Part shown: in pieces, positions 24,509-33,314 of the stretch
Numbering within the stretch: position 1 is the first letter of the stretch
Layout: each line of letters starts with the position of its first letter
Assembly (NCBI GenBank): GCA_963662985.1
Contig: OY760067.1
Location: 1,736,001 to 1,800,000, forward strand
Reading direction: 5' to 3'
DNA: 64,000 nucleotides
Origin: G963662985 sp963662985
GTDB lineage: Bacteria > Chloroflexota > Anaerolineae > Anaerolineales > UBA11579
The notes under the pieces: generated by a model
The model's database searches: none
Seen by the model: only the letters and a program-made list of their open reading frames with translations
What the model was told of the DNA's origin: nothing
Translations under genes and position numbers: made by a program

Positions 24509-26572
24509 TTATTCTTCGTCTTCTTGACGTCGTGCTTCTTCTGCTGCAATAATTTCTTCTTGCAAGTGAGAAGGAACTTGGTCATAGTGTGCTTCTTCCA
24601 TAGAGAACACACCGCGTCCACCCGTCATAGAGCGTAATTCAGTCGTGTAGTTCAACATTTCTGCCAAAGGAACATGTGCAGTCACCACACTGCGGCCTTT
24701 ATCAGTGTCCATACCTTGCACACGACCACGGCGAGTGTTCAAGTCACCCATAATATCACCCATGTTCTCTTCAGGAACAGTCACCTTCACCAACATAATT
24801 GGTTCCAACAACTTAGGAGCAGCGCCCTTCACAGCAATCTTGAAGGCTTCACGTCCTGCCACTTCAAATGCCATTGGCTTAGAGTCAACCGGGTGTTCCT
24901 TACCATCATAAACAGCAATCTTAAGATCAGAAACAGGATAACCAGCAATAACGCCTTTTTCCATCACACCCTTCACACCCTTTTCAATTGCGGGCATGTA
25001 GTTATTAGAAACTGCACCACCGAACACTTCGTTTACGAATTCATAAGTATCAGAGGGTTCAATGCGAAGGTGAACTTCACCAAATTGCCCAGAACCACCA
25101 GATTGTTTCTTATGGCGATATTGAGCAGAAGCTGATTTTGTAATTGTTTCCTTGTAAGGAATTCGTGGGGTATGAAGATCCAAGTTTGCTTGGAATTTTT
25201 CTTTTGCCTTACGAATAGCAACATCAATATGTTGATCGCCCATCCCTTGCAAAATAGTTTCTTTGGTTGTGGGGTCATTGTGCCAAGACAAAGTCATGTC
25301 TTCTTCGCTCAAACGAGTCAAAGTTGGGCCCATCTTTGCAGAGTCTGCTTGTGTAGTAGGAGTCACAGCCACGCGATAAAGTGCATTGGGATAATCTGGG
25401 GTCTTGAAAATGATCGGTTTTGCTTTTTCACTGAAGCTGTCACCAGTTGCGGTTTCAGCAAGTTTTGGAGCAGCAAAAAGATCACCAGCATGAGCAACTT
25501 TCAAGTTAATTTGTTCTTTCCCGCGCATTGCAGAAATTGTACCCAAGCGTTCTTCTTCACCTTTGCTTTGGTTATAAATACGGCTGTCAGATTTAATCAT
25601 GCCAGAATAAACACGGAAATAAGTGATCTTCCCCACAAACGGGTCAGCTGTTGTTTTCCAAACATAAGCAGCCAAAGGACCATCGTCACTAGCAACCAAT
25701 TCAATTTCCTTATCGCCAGAAGTAACCACAGTGGGTTTTGCTTCAGCGGGGGAGGGCATGAAGTCAACAATACCCTTCATGAAAGGCACCAAGCCAATGG
25801 AGTTAGTTGCTGCGGAGCAGAACACCAATGCAAATTCATTATTTCGCACGCCCTTCTTCAACCCAGAGATAATTTCTTCTGCAGTCAAAGTACCTTCGTC
25901 AAAATATTTTTCCATCAATGTGTCGTCGCCTTCAGCAGCGGTTTCGATCAATTCCATTTGTGCTTCTTCAGCAGCGTCTTTATATTCAGCAGGAATATCT
26001 TCTGCTTTTGCGCCGTCACCAGCATAGGCCTTCATTGTCAAAAGATCAATCACGCCTTTGAAATTTTCTTTTTCGCCCCATGGCAATTGCACGGGAACCA
26101 CATTAATGCTACTGATCTCTTTAATAGAGTTCATTGCTTTTTCAAAGTTAGCATTGTCGCGGTCCATTTTGTTCACCAAAACGAAGCGAGGAATGCTCAT
26201 ATCATCACAATAGTTCCAAGCAATTTCAGTACCCACTTCGGCACCAGAAACAGAGTCGACCACGATCACTGCACCATCAGAAACAGAAAGTGCGGAGATC
26301 ATTTCGCCGATGAAGTCTGTGAACCCTGGGGTATCCAAGAAGTTGATTTTGGTCTTCCCAAATTCAACCGGAATCATCGATGTAGAAAGTGAGATCTGTC
26401 GTCGAATTTCTTCGTCTTCAAAGTCAGCCACTGTTGTACCATCTTGGATTTTACCAATACGGTTTGTTGCACCAGTTTGGTGAAGCAAAGCTTCAGCAAG
26501 CATTGTCTTTCCAGCGCCACTATGTGCTGCCAATGCAATGTTGCGGATATTTTCGGTAGTATATTCTTTCAT
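24509..26572 (-). CDS. Elongation factor G-like GTPase (FusA paralogue)
   Basis: A translational GTPase of about 687 residues with EF-G domain order I-V. The P-loop is AHSGAGKT rather than the AHIDAGKT of canonical EF-G, followed by DTPGFTDF and NKMDRD as G3 and G4. Domain IV and V motifs are seen near the end (NYMPAIEKGVKGVMEKG and ELRSMTGGRGVFSM). The Ser-Gly variant P-loop is typical of the EF-G-like (FusA2-type) paralogues, whose exact role is unsettled and which are distinct from the str-operon fusA. The ATG at 26572 is preferred, with GGAAGG 11 bases upstream. A strong promoter lies about 120 bases upstream. Confidence 0.9.
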   Translation of the reverse strand: MKEYTTENIRNIALAAHSGAGKTMLAEALLHQTGATNRIGKIQDGTTVADFEDEEIRRQISLSTSMIPVEFGKTKINFLDTPGFTDFIGEMISALSVSDGAVIVVDSVSGAEVGTEIAWNYCDDMSIPRFVLVNKMDRDNANFEKAMNSIKEISSINVVPVQLPWGEKENFKGVIDLLTMKAYAGDGAKAEDIPAEYKDAAEEAQMELIETAAEGDDTLMEKYFDEGTLTAEEIISGLKKGVRNNEFALVFCSAATNSIGLVPFMKGIVDFMPSPAEAKPTVVTSGDKEIELVASDDGPLAAYVWKTTADPFVGKITYFRVYSGMIKSDSRIYNQSKGEEERLGTISAMRGKEQINLKVAHAGDLFAAPKLAETATGDSFSEKAKPIIFKTPDYPNALYRVAVTPTTQADSAKMGPTLTRLSEEDMTLSWHNDPTTKETILQGMGDQHIDVAIRKAKEKFQANLDLHTPRIPYKETITKSASAQYRHKKQSGGSGQFGEVHLRIEPSDTYEFVNEVFGGAVSNNYMPAIEKGVKGVMEKGVIAGYPVSDLKIAVYDGKEHPVDSKPMAFEVAGREAFKIAVKGAAPKLLEPIMLVKVTVPEENMGDIMGDLNTRRGRVQGMDTDKGRSVVTAHVPLAEMLNYTTELRSMTGGRGVFSMEEAHYDQVPSHLQEEIIAAEEARRQEDEE

Positions 26573-26692
26573 CAGTACAAAACCTTCCAAAATAAATTTA
26601 TATTAATTGTCTTACTGTTTCTTGCAATTGACTTTAATGTGCTTACAAAATCATTAAATCCACTTGCAAGCACCAGTAAGGCACAGCTTAAA

Positions 26693-26721
26693 ATTGTAAT
26701 GGGAAATGTCAAATCTGTCAA
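26693..26721 (-). promoter_or_regulatory. Promoter of the EF-G-like gene
   Basis: The minus strand has a perfect TTGACA (26721-26716), a 17-base spacer and TACAAT (26698-26693). It gives an untranslated leader of about 115 bases with a GTGCTT/AAGCAC inverted repeat. Confidence 0.75.
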
Positions 26722-26787
26722 AGCCTAGACAGCCCCCATATATTATAGAAGAGAAACCCCTTATTGAGTAGAGATTGCTTAATCAAA

Positions 26788-26823
26788 AAAGAGAGTTGTA
26801 AGGTTTACACCCCAACTCTCTTT
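26788..26823 (-). terminator. Terminator of the LRR protein gene
   Basis: AAAGAGAGTTG pairs with CAACTCTCTTT across a 14-base loop, 39 bases after the stop codon of the LRR gene; on the minus strand it is followed by TTT. Confidence 0.75.
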
Positions 26824-26861
26824 CGCATAGCAATCGTTTGTTCATCCCCAATGAACTTTTT

Positions 26862-28721
26862 TTATTCCACATCCCTTGTCACAGCATCTTCAGCCACCAC
26901 CGGATTTCCATCAAAGTTGAAAGTTTCCAATCCTTCCAAATTTTCCAACCCCTCGGGTAGGGAAGTTAAGTTATTATCTCCCACGTCCAAAAATGTCAAA
27001 CCACTCAAATTCACCACGCTCTCTGGCAAACTTTCTAACAAATTTTCTCTCAAATTTAAGGATTCTAATGTGGTAAGATCGCCAATTTCATCGGGTAATT
27101 CACTCAATTGATTATCGTTCAAATCCAAAATTATCAAAGCCGCCATATCACCAATGCTGCTTGGCAACTCGGTCAAATAATTTCCATCCAACTTCAACTC
27201 CAGCAATGCTGTCAAATCACCCATCGTACGAGGCAATCGTGTCATCCGATTCATTTGCCCATCGAATTTTTCCAACATCACCAAATTAGTGATCGAATTA
27301 GGAAGGCTTGTGATTACATTATTTGAGATATCCAACTGCACTAATTCTGCTAGATCTCCAATAGAAGTGGGTAACTTACTCAATTTATTATCATTCAATG
27401 CCAGCACTTGCAAATTCTCCAATTGTCCAATAGCACGTGGCAGGCTTTTGATTTGATTTGTTCCTAGATTCAAAGTTAATAAATTAGTTAAATCCCCAAT
27501 TTCAGAGGGTAGTTTTTTCAATTCATTATTTTCCAAGTTCAAATAGGTCAATCCACTCATCAACCCAATTTCAGAAGGTAATTTTTTTAACTGATTATTC
27601 TCAAAGTGAAGCTCTTCCAATCCAACTAGATCACCAATTGAAGCCGGCAAAATCGCCAATTGATTACCAGATAAATTCAAAATTTCCAATCCACTCATCA
27701 AAGAAAGTTCTGGCGGATACACCTCAAACTCATTATTGCCCAAGTTCAACTCTAACAAACCCGTCATATTCGCCATAGAATCGGGCAGGCTAGCCAACTG
27801 ATTTCCACTCAAATCCAACACCCGTATTTGGTCTAAAAAGCCAATTCCCTCGCTCACACTTTCTAGCGTATTATCCCGCACACTCAAATACACTAACTCA
27901 GACAGATCAACGATGGTATCAGGCAGCACCACCAATGCATTCTCACTCAAATCCAAAGTATGCATTGCGTAAAGTTTTCCCAACCATGTTGGCAACTCGG
28001 TCAATTCATTTCCACTCGCATTCAATGCTTCCAATTGGCTCATCGTATGAATCGCTTCCGGCATCTCCATAAACGCATTATTTGCCAAATTCAAAATCCG
28101 TATTTCAGTCAACTTTCCTAAAGTCACTGGCAGCTTACTCAATTCATTGCCGCTTAAATCCAACTCTGTGAGTTTAATTAAATCTCCCAGTTCACCTGGC
28201 ACCTTTGGCAATTCATTTCCACTCACATTTAGCATAGTCAAACTACTCATTTGATTGATCCATGTCGGCAAATACACCAAATGATTATTCATCAAATAAA
28301 GTTCATTAACAAAATACAGATCACTCATCACCATAGGCAAATGCACATAGTGGTTATTTCCTAGATTCAGAACACGTAATTGTTTTAAATCGCCAAAACA
28401 ATCGGGCAGATCGATCAGCTGATTATTCGTCGCATCAAATTCTTTTAATTTTCCCAACTCACAAATTGCATCAGGTAAATAAAATATTGAATTTCCAGAT
28501 AAATCCAATTGAGTTAAATTTTCTAAAACCCCAATCTCATCTGGCACTTCACTAAGCCCCAGTCCAGACAGATCCAAGCTAGTAGCTTTTTCACGAGCTG
28601 CAGTTTCAATCCGGGTCAACGCAATTTCTTCAGGCGTTTCTCCGTCTGCACCAACCGCAGAAAAATGAATTGAGACCAAAACAAAAGATACAAATAGAGA
28701 GAGAAATAGTTTATTTTTCAT
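26862..28721 (-). CDS. Secreted leucine-rich repeat protein (24 repeats)
   Basis: From the ATG at 28721 the product has about 619 residues: a signal peptide (MKNKLFLSLFVSFVLVSIHF, cut near AVGA-DG), a short helical spacer, and then 24 consecutive repeats, each exactly 23 residues, of the form LxxLxLxxNxLxxLPxxIGxLxx, plus a terminal half repeat. This is the bacterial LPxxIG (SHOC2/Ras-suppressor-like) class. The protein ends right after the solenoid, with no membrane anchor or sorting signal, so it is probably released or held non-covalently. Such solenoids mediate protein binding; no enzymatic domain is present. An upstream in-frame ATG at 28796 would bury the signal peptide and is rejected. 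Confidence 0.88.
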   Translation of the reverse strand: MKNKLFLSLFVSFVLVSIHFSAVGADGETPEEIALTRIETAAREKATSLDLSGLGLSEVPDEIGVLENLTQLDLSGNSIFYLPDAICELGKLKEFDATNNQLIDLPDCFGDLKQLRVLNLGNNHYVHLPMVMSDLYFVNELYLMNNHLVYLPTWINQMSSLTMLNVSGNELPKVPGELGDLIKLTELDLSGNELSKLPVTLGKLTEIRILNLANNAFMEMPEAIHTMSQLEALNASGNELTELPTWLGKLYAMHTLDLSENALVVLPDTIVDLSELVYLSVRDNTLESVSEGIGFLDQIRVLDLSGNQLASLPDSMANMTGLLELNLGNNEFEVYPPELSLMSGLEILNLSGNQLAILPASIGDLVGLEELHFENNQLKKLPSEIGLMSGLTYLNLENNELKKLPSEIGDLTNLLTLNLGTNQIKSLPRAIGQLENLQVLALNDNKLSKLPTSIGDLAELVQLDISNNVITSLPNSITNLVMLEKFDGQMNRMTRLPRTMGDLTALLELKLDGNYLTELPSSIGDMAALIILDLNDNQLSELPDEIGDLTTLESLNLRENLLESLPESVVNLSGLTFLDVGDNNLTSLPEGLENLEGLETFNFDGNPVVAEDAVTRDVE

Positions 28722-28932
28722 AACGTTCACTTTACAAAGAATGATAGCCACACGAATAATGTTAAAAAAAGTATACAACAAAAGCCTCAACTTCAAAACT
28801 AAATTTCATTCACCTTTCATACTTATGGAAAACTACCCCTGTAATTGCGCATAGATAACCAACAACCCATCTCCACCTCATCTCCATTCTCTCCAAAATA
28901 CCATTCTCTCCCCCCCCCTTCAATCAATAAAA

Positions 28933-28956
28933 AAAGAGGAGAATTTTCTCCTCTTT
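28933..28956 (-). terminator. Terminator of the AraC-family gene
   Basis: AAAGAGGAGAA pairs with TTCTCCTCTTT (11 bp) directly after the stop at 28966; on the minus strand a T7 run follows. Confidence 0.85.
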
Positions 28957-28965
28957 CCTTCATCA

Positions 28966-29862
28966 TTAATCTACCGGAATAAAAATATCCATACACGTTA
29001 CCCCATCTTCCGTGACCACTTCCTCAAGACAATAGGGGTTCTCGTTTCCATGTGCCTGATGTTGCAAATGTAGATCATTTTTCTCCATCCATTGCACCAA
29101 AGACTTCCACCCTAGCCCGATTCGTTCGAATGGATCAGCAAACGGGTCCGTGATTCGCAATGAAGCATATCGATGTGTGTCGATTGCCATATGCCATATT
29201 TCAAACCCCTCAAAAGTATCAGGCAACGAAACCTTATTCAATTCCTCAGCCTTCACTTCCAGCCAATATTCATACCCTCGCACACCTTGCTCGCTTTCTT
29301 CTTCCGAAACAGGTACATCAAAACCAAAGTTTCGCCCCACTTTCAATCCCATACTCTCTGCATACTTCTCCAACGCACCCATTACTTCCTCTTCGGGGGA
29401 TTCGCTAAAAGTCCTCGCACAGATTACATCCATCGCATTGATAGTTCGATATTTTACATCACTCAAATAGTCTGGCATTTGTTTAACTCCTTCAATTAAT
29501 CCTAAATCTAACTCAACGATTTGCAACTTCTCAGTCATCGGTACCCTTCGATTTCGAAAATGACTTGGAGATGCCCCAAATTCATTCAAAAAGGCGCGAG
29601 AAAAAGCCCGTTCAGAAGAATATCCATACGCCGTCGCGATATCTAAGATTCGAACATCTTCATGAAGATCCTGTACAGCATGTGTCAACTTACGATGCCG
29701 CACATAGCCCATCAAAGAAAACCCTGTATAAATCGAGAACAATCGATTTAAGTGAAACTTAGAGAATCCACCAACATCTGCCAGTGTATCCACACTCAAC
29801 CGTTCTTCAATATGATCTTCCACAAAATCTACAATCTTTTGAATTTCTGCTCTACTGCTCAT
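28966..29862 (-). CDS. AraC-family regulator with GyrI-like effector domain
   Basis: A 298-residue regulator. The N-terminal 105 residues hold two helix-turn-helix units of the AraC type (LSVDTLADVGGFSKFHLNRLF and RILDIATAYGYSSERAFSRAF, closing with GASPSHFR). The C-terminal part, from about residue 135, is a GyrI-like ligand-binding domain of the kind found in SbmC/Rob/BmrR-like proteins, ending CMDIFIPVD. Members of this class respond to small hydrophobic drugs or metabolites and often control transport. The start has an AAGGA site. The target genes cannot be read from the window; the MFS transporter at 31.5 kb is one possibility. Confidence 0.9.
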   Translation of the reverse strand: MSSRAEIQKIVDFVEDHIEERLSVDTLADVGGFSKFHLNRLFSIYTGFSLMGYVRHRKLTHAVQDLHEDVRILDIATAYGYSSERAFSRAFLNEFGASPSHFRNRRVPMTEKLQIVELDLGLIEGVKQMPDYLSDVKYRTINAMDVICARTFSESPEEEVMGALEKYAESMGLKVGRNFGFDVPVSEEESEQGVRGYEYWLEVKAEELNKVSLPDTFEGFEIWHMAIDTHRYASLRITDPFADPFERIGLGWKSLVQWMEKNDLHLQHQAHGNENPYCLEEVVTEDGVTCMDIFIPVD

Positions 29863-29913
29863 TTTCGTCCTTATTGATAAATTGTTAGCTATAGTATAAA
29901 AAAAAGAAGCAAA

Positions 29914-30292
29914 TTAATAGGACACTTTGTGCGCTTTTACAAAAAAACTATTCCTAGCCACTATCCAAAATGTCTTTTGTACTCCATTACTTACTAATTT
30001 TATCCCAACTCTCCTCGTTAATCTCCTAAAAAACTTTACGAAACTGCCCAACTTCACTTCTCCACTTGAAAACTTATCCACTTCCTTGTAGAAAGCAAAA
30101 CACACTGAAAAATATTGCGCAAAGAACAAACACAACCAAGCCATTCTCAATTCATCGTAATTTTTCTTCCGGATCTTTCCAAAAATTACTACTTCACAAT
30201 CATTGCGCATAGACAAAATAACTACCCCCATCTCTCCCAATATCCAAAACCCATCATCTCGATCACCTTCTCCCATCCATCCCCATAAAAAG
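29914..30292 (-). pseudogene. Decayed non-coding block, possible older gene remnant
   Basis: This stretch has an open 130-codon minus frame, but it lacks a ribosome binding site and a recognisable domain. On the minus strand the run starting TTTTGTCTATGCGCAATGATT (about 30212) aligns over about 65 bases with TTTTGTCTATGAGCAAATATT of the block at 30340-30590, so the two are diverged copies. I read both as decaying duplicated sequence next to the intact phosphotransferase gene. The link of this first block to that gene is weaker than for the second. Confidence 0.4.
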
Positions 30293-30333
30293 AAAAAGCG
30301 AGGCATCGACCTCGCTTATCCAGGATTCTAAAA
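30293..30333 (-). repeat. Duplicated terminator, copy 1
   Basis: A 41-base unit containing the hairpin AAGCGAGG/CCTCGCTT matches 30599-30639 at 40 of 41 positions. On the minus strand the hairpin is followed by TTTTTCTTTTT, so it still looks like a functional terminator. Confidence 0.85.
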
Positions 30334-30590
30334 GCCATATGGTTTTTTACACAATCCTGCAAACCCTCAACAACTACTCCTACGTCATCGCCGAATATTA
30401 CTTCCGCAAAGATAACCGATCCTTCTTAATTTGCAACCATACTTCCCCATGCTCCTTCTATCTCCCATTTTTTTCGAATCTCTTCTCAAATCATCTCTTC
30501 ATAATATTTGCTCATAGACAAAACATTTTCTCCTCATTTCCCCCTATATCCAAACTCCATCTTCCTGTTCTCTAATCATCATCCAACTCA
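30334..30590 (-). pseudogene. Remnant of the 3' end of a phosphotransferase gene
   Basis: Read on the minus strand, the end of this block aligns with the last codons of the intact phosphotransferase gene: TCGGCGATGACGTAGGAGTAG here against TCGGCAATGGAACAGGAGAAG there, then GTTGTT in both. Two in-frame TAG codons replace coding triplets, so it is a dead copy. It lies directly before terminator copy 1, just as the live gene lies before copy 2. The rest of the block has no open frame with domain features. Confidence 0.6.
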
Positions 30591-30598
30591 ACAAAAAC

Positions 30599-30639
30599 AA
30601 AAAGCGAGGCAACGACCTCGCTTATCCAGGATTCTAAAA
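30599..30639 (-). terminator. Terminator of the phosphotransferase gene (repeat copy 2)
   Basis: The hairpin AAGCGAGG/CCTCGCTT followed on the minus strand by TTTTTGTTTTT lies 14 bases after the stop of the phosphotransferase gene. It is the near-identical partner of 30293-30333. Confidence 0.85.
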
Positions 30640-30652
30640 ATTAAATAACATC

Positions 30653-31465
30653 TTATCCAAAACTCATGCACTCCCGCAAATCCGCCAACAACTTCTCCTG
30701 TTCCATTGCCGAATTATGTTCGCGCAAACGGGCTCCCATTACAACCGGCAGCCATGCGGAATAGAGCACCTCATCAAATTCTTCAAAGCTTTTGAAGATT
30801 GTCAAATATTCTGCAAATCTTTCCCAAAGCTGAGCCACAATATCTTCTCGTCCAGTTTCAACCCCATAACTCAACAAACCATATTGCATCGTCACCATCG
30901 TCCGTGCCACATCTGCTTCCAAACTCCCCACCCCAGCTGTTAGCCAATCAATCACAAACCATTTTCCATCTTCACTTACTAAAATATTATCCGTATGAAA
31001 ATCACCATGGCACAAATGGCGCTCGTTTGGTAACCCATCAATTTGTTGATATAGCCAGCGTTTTTCTTCTCGGGTTAATTCTTCCGTCTCAATGATTCGC
31101 TGCCGATATACTTCCTTCATCACCGGTAGGGTCTCATCTATCAACACCGGTTGGCACACTTCGCGCTGAATTTCAGCCATTTTTTGCAGCAAAACCTCCA
31201 CCTCGGCGCCGTCTGCCAAAAGTAATTCGCTCAAGTGCTTCCCCTCAATCCGTGCAAACAACACCCCCGTATCTTCCCCCACTTCAACCGTCCCAAACAT
31301 CTCCGGCACAGGCAATTTAAATTCCGCCAATCGATTGTGGATCTCAGCTTCCCACAATCCAAAATACTTTTTATCCGCTGCAAACAACTTCACCACTTGC
31401 GAGGGATCTTCTTCCCACACAAAAACGTTTGCCGTGCGTCCTGCGCCAATTTTTTTACCTAACAT
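30653..31465 (-). CDS. Aminoglycoside phosphotransferase-fold kinase
   Basis: A 270-residue protein of the APH/choline kinase superfamily. The N-lobe opens with IGAGRTANVFVWEED and contains the ATP-binding Lys in VVKLF. The catalytic loop is HGDFHTDN (residues 153-160) and the Mg-binding loop is VIDW (171-174). The sequence resembles the TIGR02172-type phosphotransferases of unknown substrate more than known drug-modifying APH enzymes, so resistance should not be assumed. It begins 5 bases after the end of an MFS transporter gene and is translationally coupled to it; a small-molecule transporter-kinase pair is suggestive. Confidence 0.82.
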   Translation of the reverse strand: MLGKKIGAGRTANVFVWEEDPSQVVKLFAADKKYFGLWEAEIHNRLAEFKLPVPEMFGTVEVGEDTGVLFARIEGKHLSELLLADGAEVEVLLQKMAEIQREVCQPVLIDETLPVMKEVYRQRIIETEELTREEKRWLYQQIDGLPNERHLCHGDFHTDNILVSEDGKWFVIDWLTAGVGSLEADVARTMVTMQYGLLSYGVETGREDIVAQLWERFAEYLTIFKSFEEFDEVLYSAWLPVVMGARLREHNSAMEQEKLLADLRECMSFG

Positions 31466-31470
31466 TTTGC

Positions 31471-32655
31471 CTAATTTTCAAACACCATATGTGGTCGCAA
31501 ATAAAATGCCACTCCCATTGCCAACACACCCGTCACGCTCACCACCAAAAAGATTGAAGCGCCTCCCGTATATTCAAACAAAACGCCGGCCAAGAAAGGT
31601 ACAATCGTCATCCCCACCGCATTCCCCACTGGGAATAAGGAAGTCGTTTTGCCTGTCATGTCCATATTCTTTTTCACGATCGTCATCAACGTTGCATAAA
31701 GCGGCGCCATCGAAGCACCCAACAAAATTACAGAAACTTGCATCATTCCCACCGAATCCCGGAAGAAATATCCCAACAGGGGAGCTAACACCCACCCCAC
31801 CACCGAACCCCACACAATATGACGTTCTTTGATAATCCGTGTCAAGAAGATAAAGCTCAAGCGGCTCACCGTGAAAGCCCCCCAAAAAGAAGCGCTCACG
31901 CTCCCCGCGCGCAATTCACTCACTCCTTTGCTCCTTAAAAATGTATAAAACCAACCGTCAAACGCATTTGCTGCCCCACAATACAGCGACGCAATCACAA
32001 TACATGCCAACAAAATATGCCATTGTACCGGTTTCACTACCACTTCATCTGAAATTGCATCTTTCACTTGGCTTTCTTCAATTGTCGGTGCAGAAAGAAT
32101 ATTCTCAATCAGGATCAAAACCAAAAAACCAATCGCAAAAATACGAAACGCCGCTGCAAAATCTCCTGTCAAATTTAACGCGCGTGTCACCGCCAAGGGC
32201 GCAATGAAGGTTCCCACCCCATAGAATGCATGTAACCCATTCAACCACGGTCCCACCTCATCCCCATGCGTCCAAATCAACATCGTGTTCGAACCCACAT
32301 CAGTGCTCCCGTGTGACATCCCCAAAAAGAACACCACCACCAAAATACTCACAAAAGAATCCAAAGAAGAGAAAATCGTCAATCCCAATGCCCCCAGCAA
32401 CATCCCCACGCTCAACACCCGATGTCCCTGAAACTTATCATATGCCCATCCACTCAACAACGATCCCAAAAAAGAGCCAATCGAGCGTGCTGAGAACATC
32501 GTTCCCATCACTGCTACGCTCACCCCCACCTTGTCCAGCAAGGTCGGCAAGGTCGGGCTCAACCCCGCCACCATACATCCCATCACAACAAAATTAGCAT
32601 AATAAACGATCGTGCGGATCATTCTTGTTTTTTTATCTTTGCGGTTTTGTGGCAT
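31471..32655 (-). CDS. MFS transporter
   Basis: A 12-helix major facilitator protein of about 394 residues. Loop 2-3 carries the family motif in the form GSLLSGWAYDKFQGHRVL, and the halves are separated by a hydrophilic loop near residue 190 (EESQVKDAISDEVVVKP). The central segment SHGSTDVGSNTMLIWTHGDEVGPWLNGLHAFYGVG resembles FucP-like and related sugar symporters, but the substrate is not certain. I chose the ATG at 32655 because GAGG lies about 6 bases before it. It forms an operon with the phosphotransferase-fold kinase downstream. Confidence 0.85.
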   Translation of the reverse strand: MPQNRKDKKTRMIRTIVYYANFVVMGCMVAGLSPTLPTLLDKVGVSVAVMGTMFSARSIGSFLGSLLSGWAYDKFQGHRVLSVGMLLGALGLTIFSSLDSFVSILVVVFFLGMSHGSTDVGSNTMLIWTHGDEVGPWLNGLHAFYGVGTFIAPLAVTRALNLTGDFAAAFRIFAIGFLVLILIENILSAPTIEESQVKDAISDEVVVKPVQWHILLACIVIASLYCGAANAFDGWFYTFLRSKGVSELRAGSVSASFWGAFTVSRLSFIFLTRIIKERHIVWGSVVGWVLAPLLGYFFRDSVGMMQVSVILLGASMAPLYATLMTIVKKNMDMTGKTTSLFPVGNAVGMTIVPFLAGVLFEYTGGASIFLVVSVTGVLAMGVAFYLRPHMVFEN

Positions 32656-32697
32656 ATTGTCCTCATTTAATAGCAACTTAAAATGTAAATTGAATTA

Positions 32698-32725
32698 AGT
32701 ATACTTGCTCTTCATCCCAAAGCAA
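32698..32725 (-). promoter_or_regulatory. Possible promoter of the MFS-kinase operon
   Basis: On the minus strand TTGCTT (32725-32720) and TATACT (32703-32698) are 16 bases apart, 43 bases before the MFS start. Confidence 0.4.
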
Positions 32726-33227
32726 GCACCTCTCTTCACCCCATTTGATTTTATTTTAAATCTATTGTATACTCTCCAAGCGCAACAACAGGGTGGCAAA
32801 AATTAACCTTTTGTCTTTTTTATAGCAAAACCAATTTTTCTAAAAAAGCTAAGCCTTCTGGCAGCATCTGACCCTGCAAAACGCACACCCTGGCACTTCC
32901 TGCACCTTAAAAATCGACCGCTGGCACGTTTTGGCACCTCACTTTTCTCCAAAAAACCACCATATACAGGGGTATACTCCCAATCAACCCCCTCTATATC
33001 ATGAAAAACACGAAGAAAGCAAAAAACAGTAGCTATTTTTTCTGCACTCACTCGCACATAATTCGCATAGACAACACGCAAACAGTCTAAAAAACCGCGT
33101 AGCCCATTTTGAGTGTCCCACCTGAACAAATCCCTAAAAACCAGCTTAAAACCCCGCTTACCCATCAAATAAATCCAAAGCTGAACAGTATTTGTGTAAT
33201 CTTTCACAAACAAAAAACAGCAGAAAG
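32726..33227. other. Intergenic stretch without a convincing gene
   Basis: About 500 bases between divergent transcription units. A 153-codon minus frame exists (32803-33264) but it has no ribosome binding site, runs through the gap promoter, and lacks recognisable domains. The stretch contains several TGGCAC-type repeats (about 32860-32930) and GGGGTATACTCCC near 32971-32983, a part-palindromic motif. No RNA gene is recognised. Confidence 0.5.
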
Positions 33228-33236
33228 TGTTATAAT
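33228..33236 (+). promoter_or_regulatory. Extended -10 promoter of gap
   Basis: TGTTATAAT lies about 80 bases before the gap start. No clear -35 is present. The leader holds a small hairpin, ACAATG/CATTGT at 33261-33278, before the GGAGG ribosome binding site. Confidence 0.6.
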
Positions 33237-33314
33237 TCAAACGGAGTGAATACAAAAGTAACAATGTTATAGCATTGTGGATTTATTTACAAATTTAATC
33301 GGAGGATTACTCAA

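Noticed and set aside
25172..26392. A 406-codon plus-strand frame antisense to the EF-G-like gene
   Set aside because: It is the mirror of a well-conserved GTPase and rich in Cys, His and Phe, as expected for an antisense frame.
26571..26680. A 33-codon frame in the leader of the EF-G-like gene ending in a TGATG overlap
   Set aside because: The GTG start has no Shine-Dalgarno sequence and the peptide has no distinctive composition; overlap could be chance.
30339..30575. A 78-codon plus-strand frame
   Set aside because: It lies antisense to the decayed phosphotransferase end and has no ribosome binding site.
30653..31465. Calling the phosphotransferase an antibiotic resistance gene
   Set aside because: The fold is shared by many kinases of unrelated substrates; nothing in the sequence points to aminoglycosides.
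32803..33264. A 153-codon minus-strand frame upstream of gap
   Set aside because: It has no ribosome binding site, its 5' part overlaps the gap promoter, and it shows no domain or hydrophobic pattern; best seen as a chance frame.
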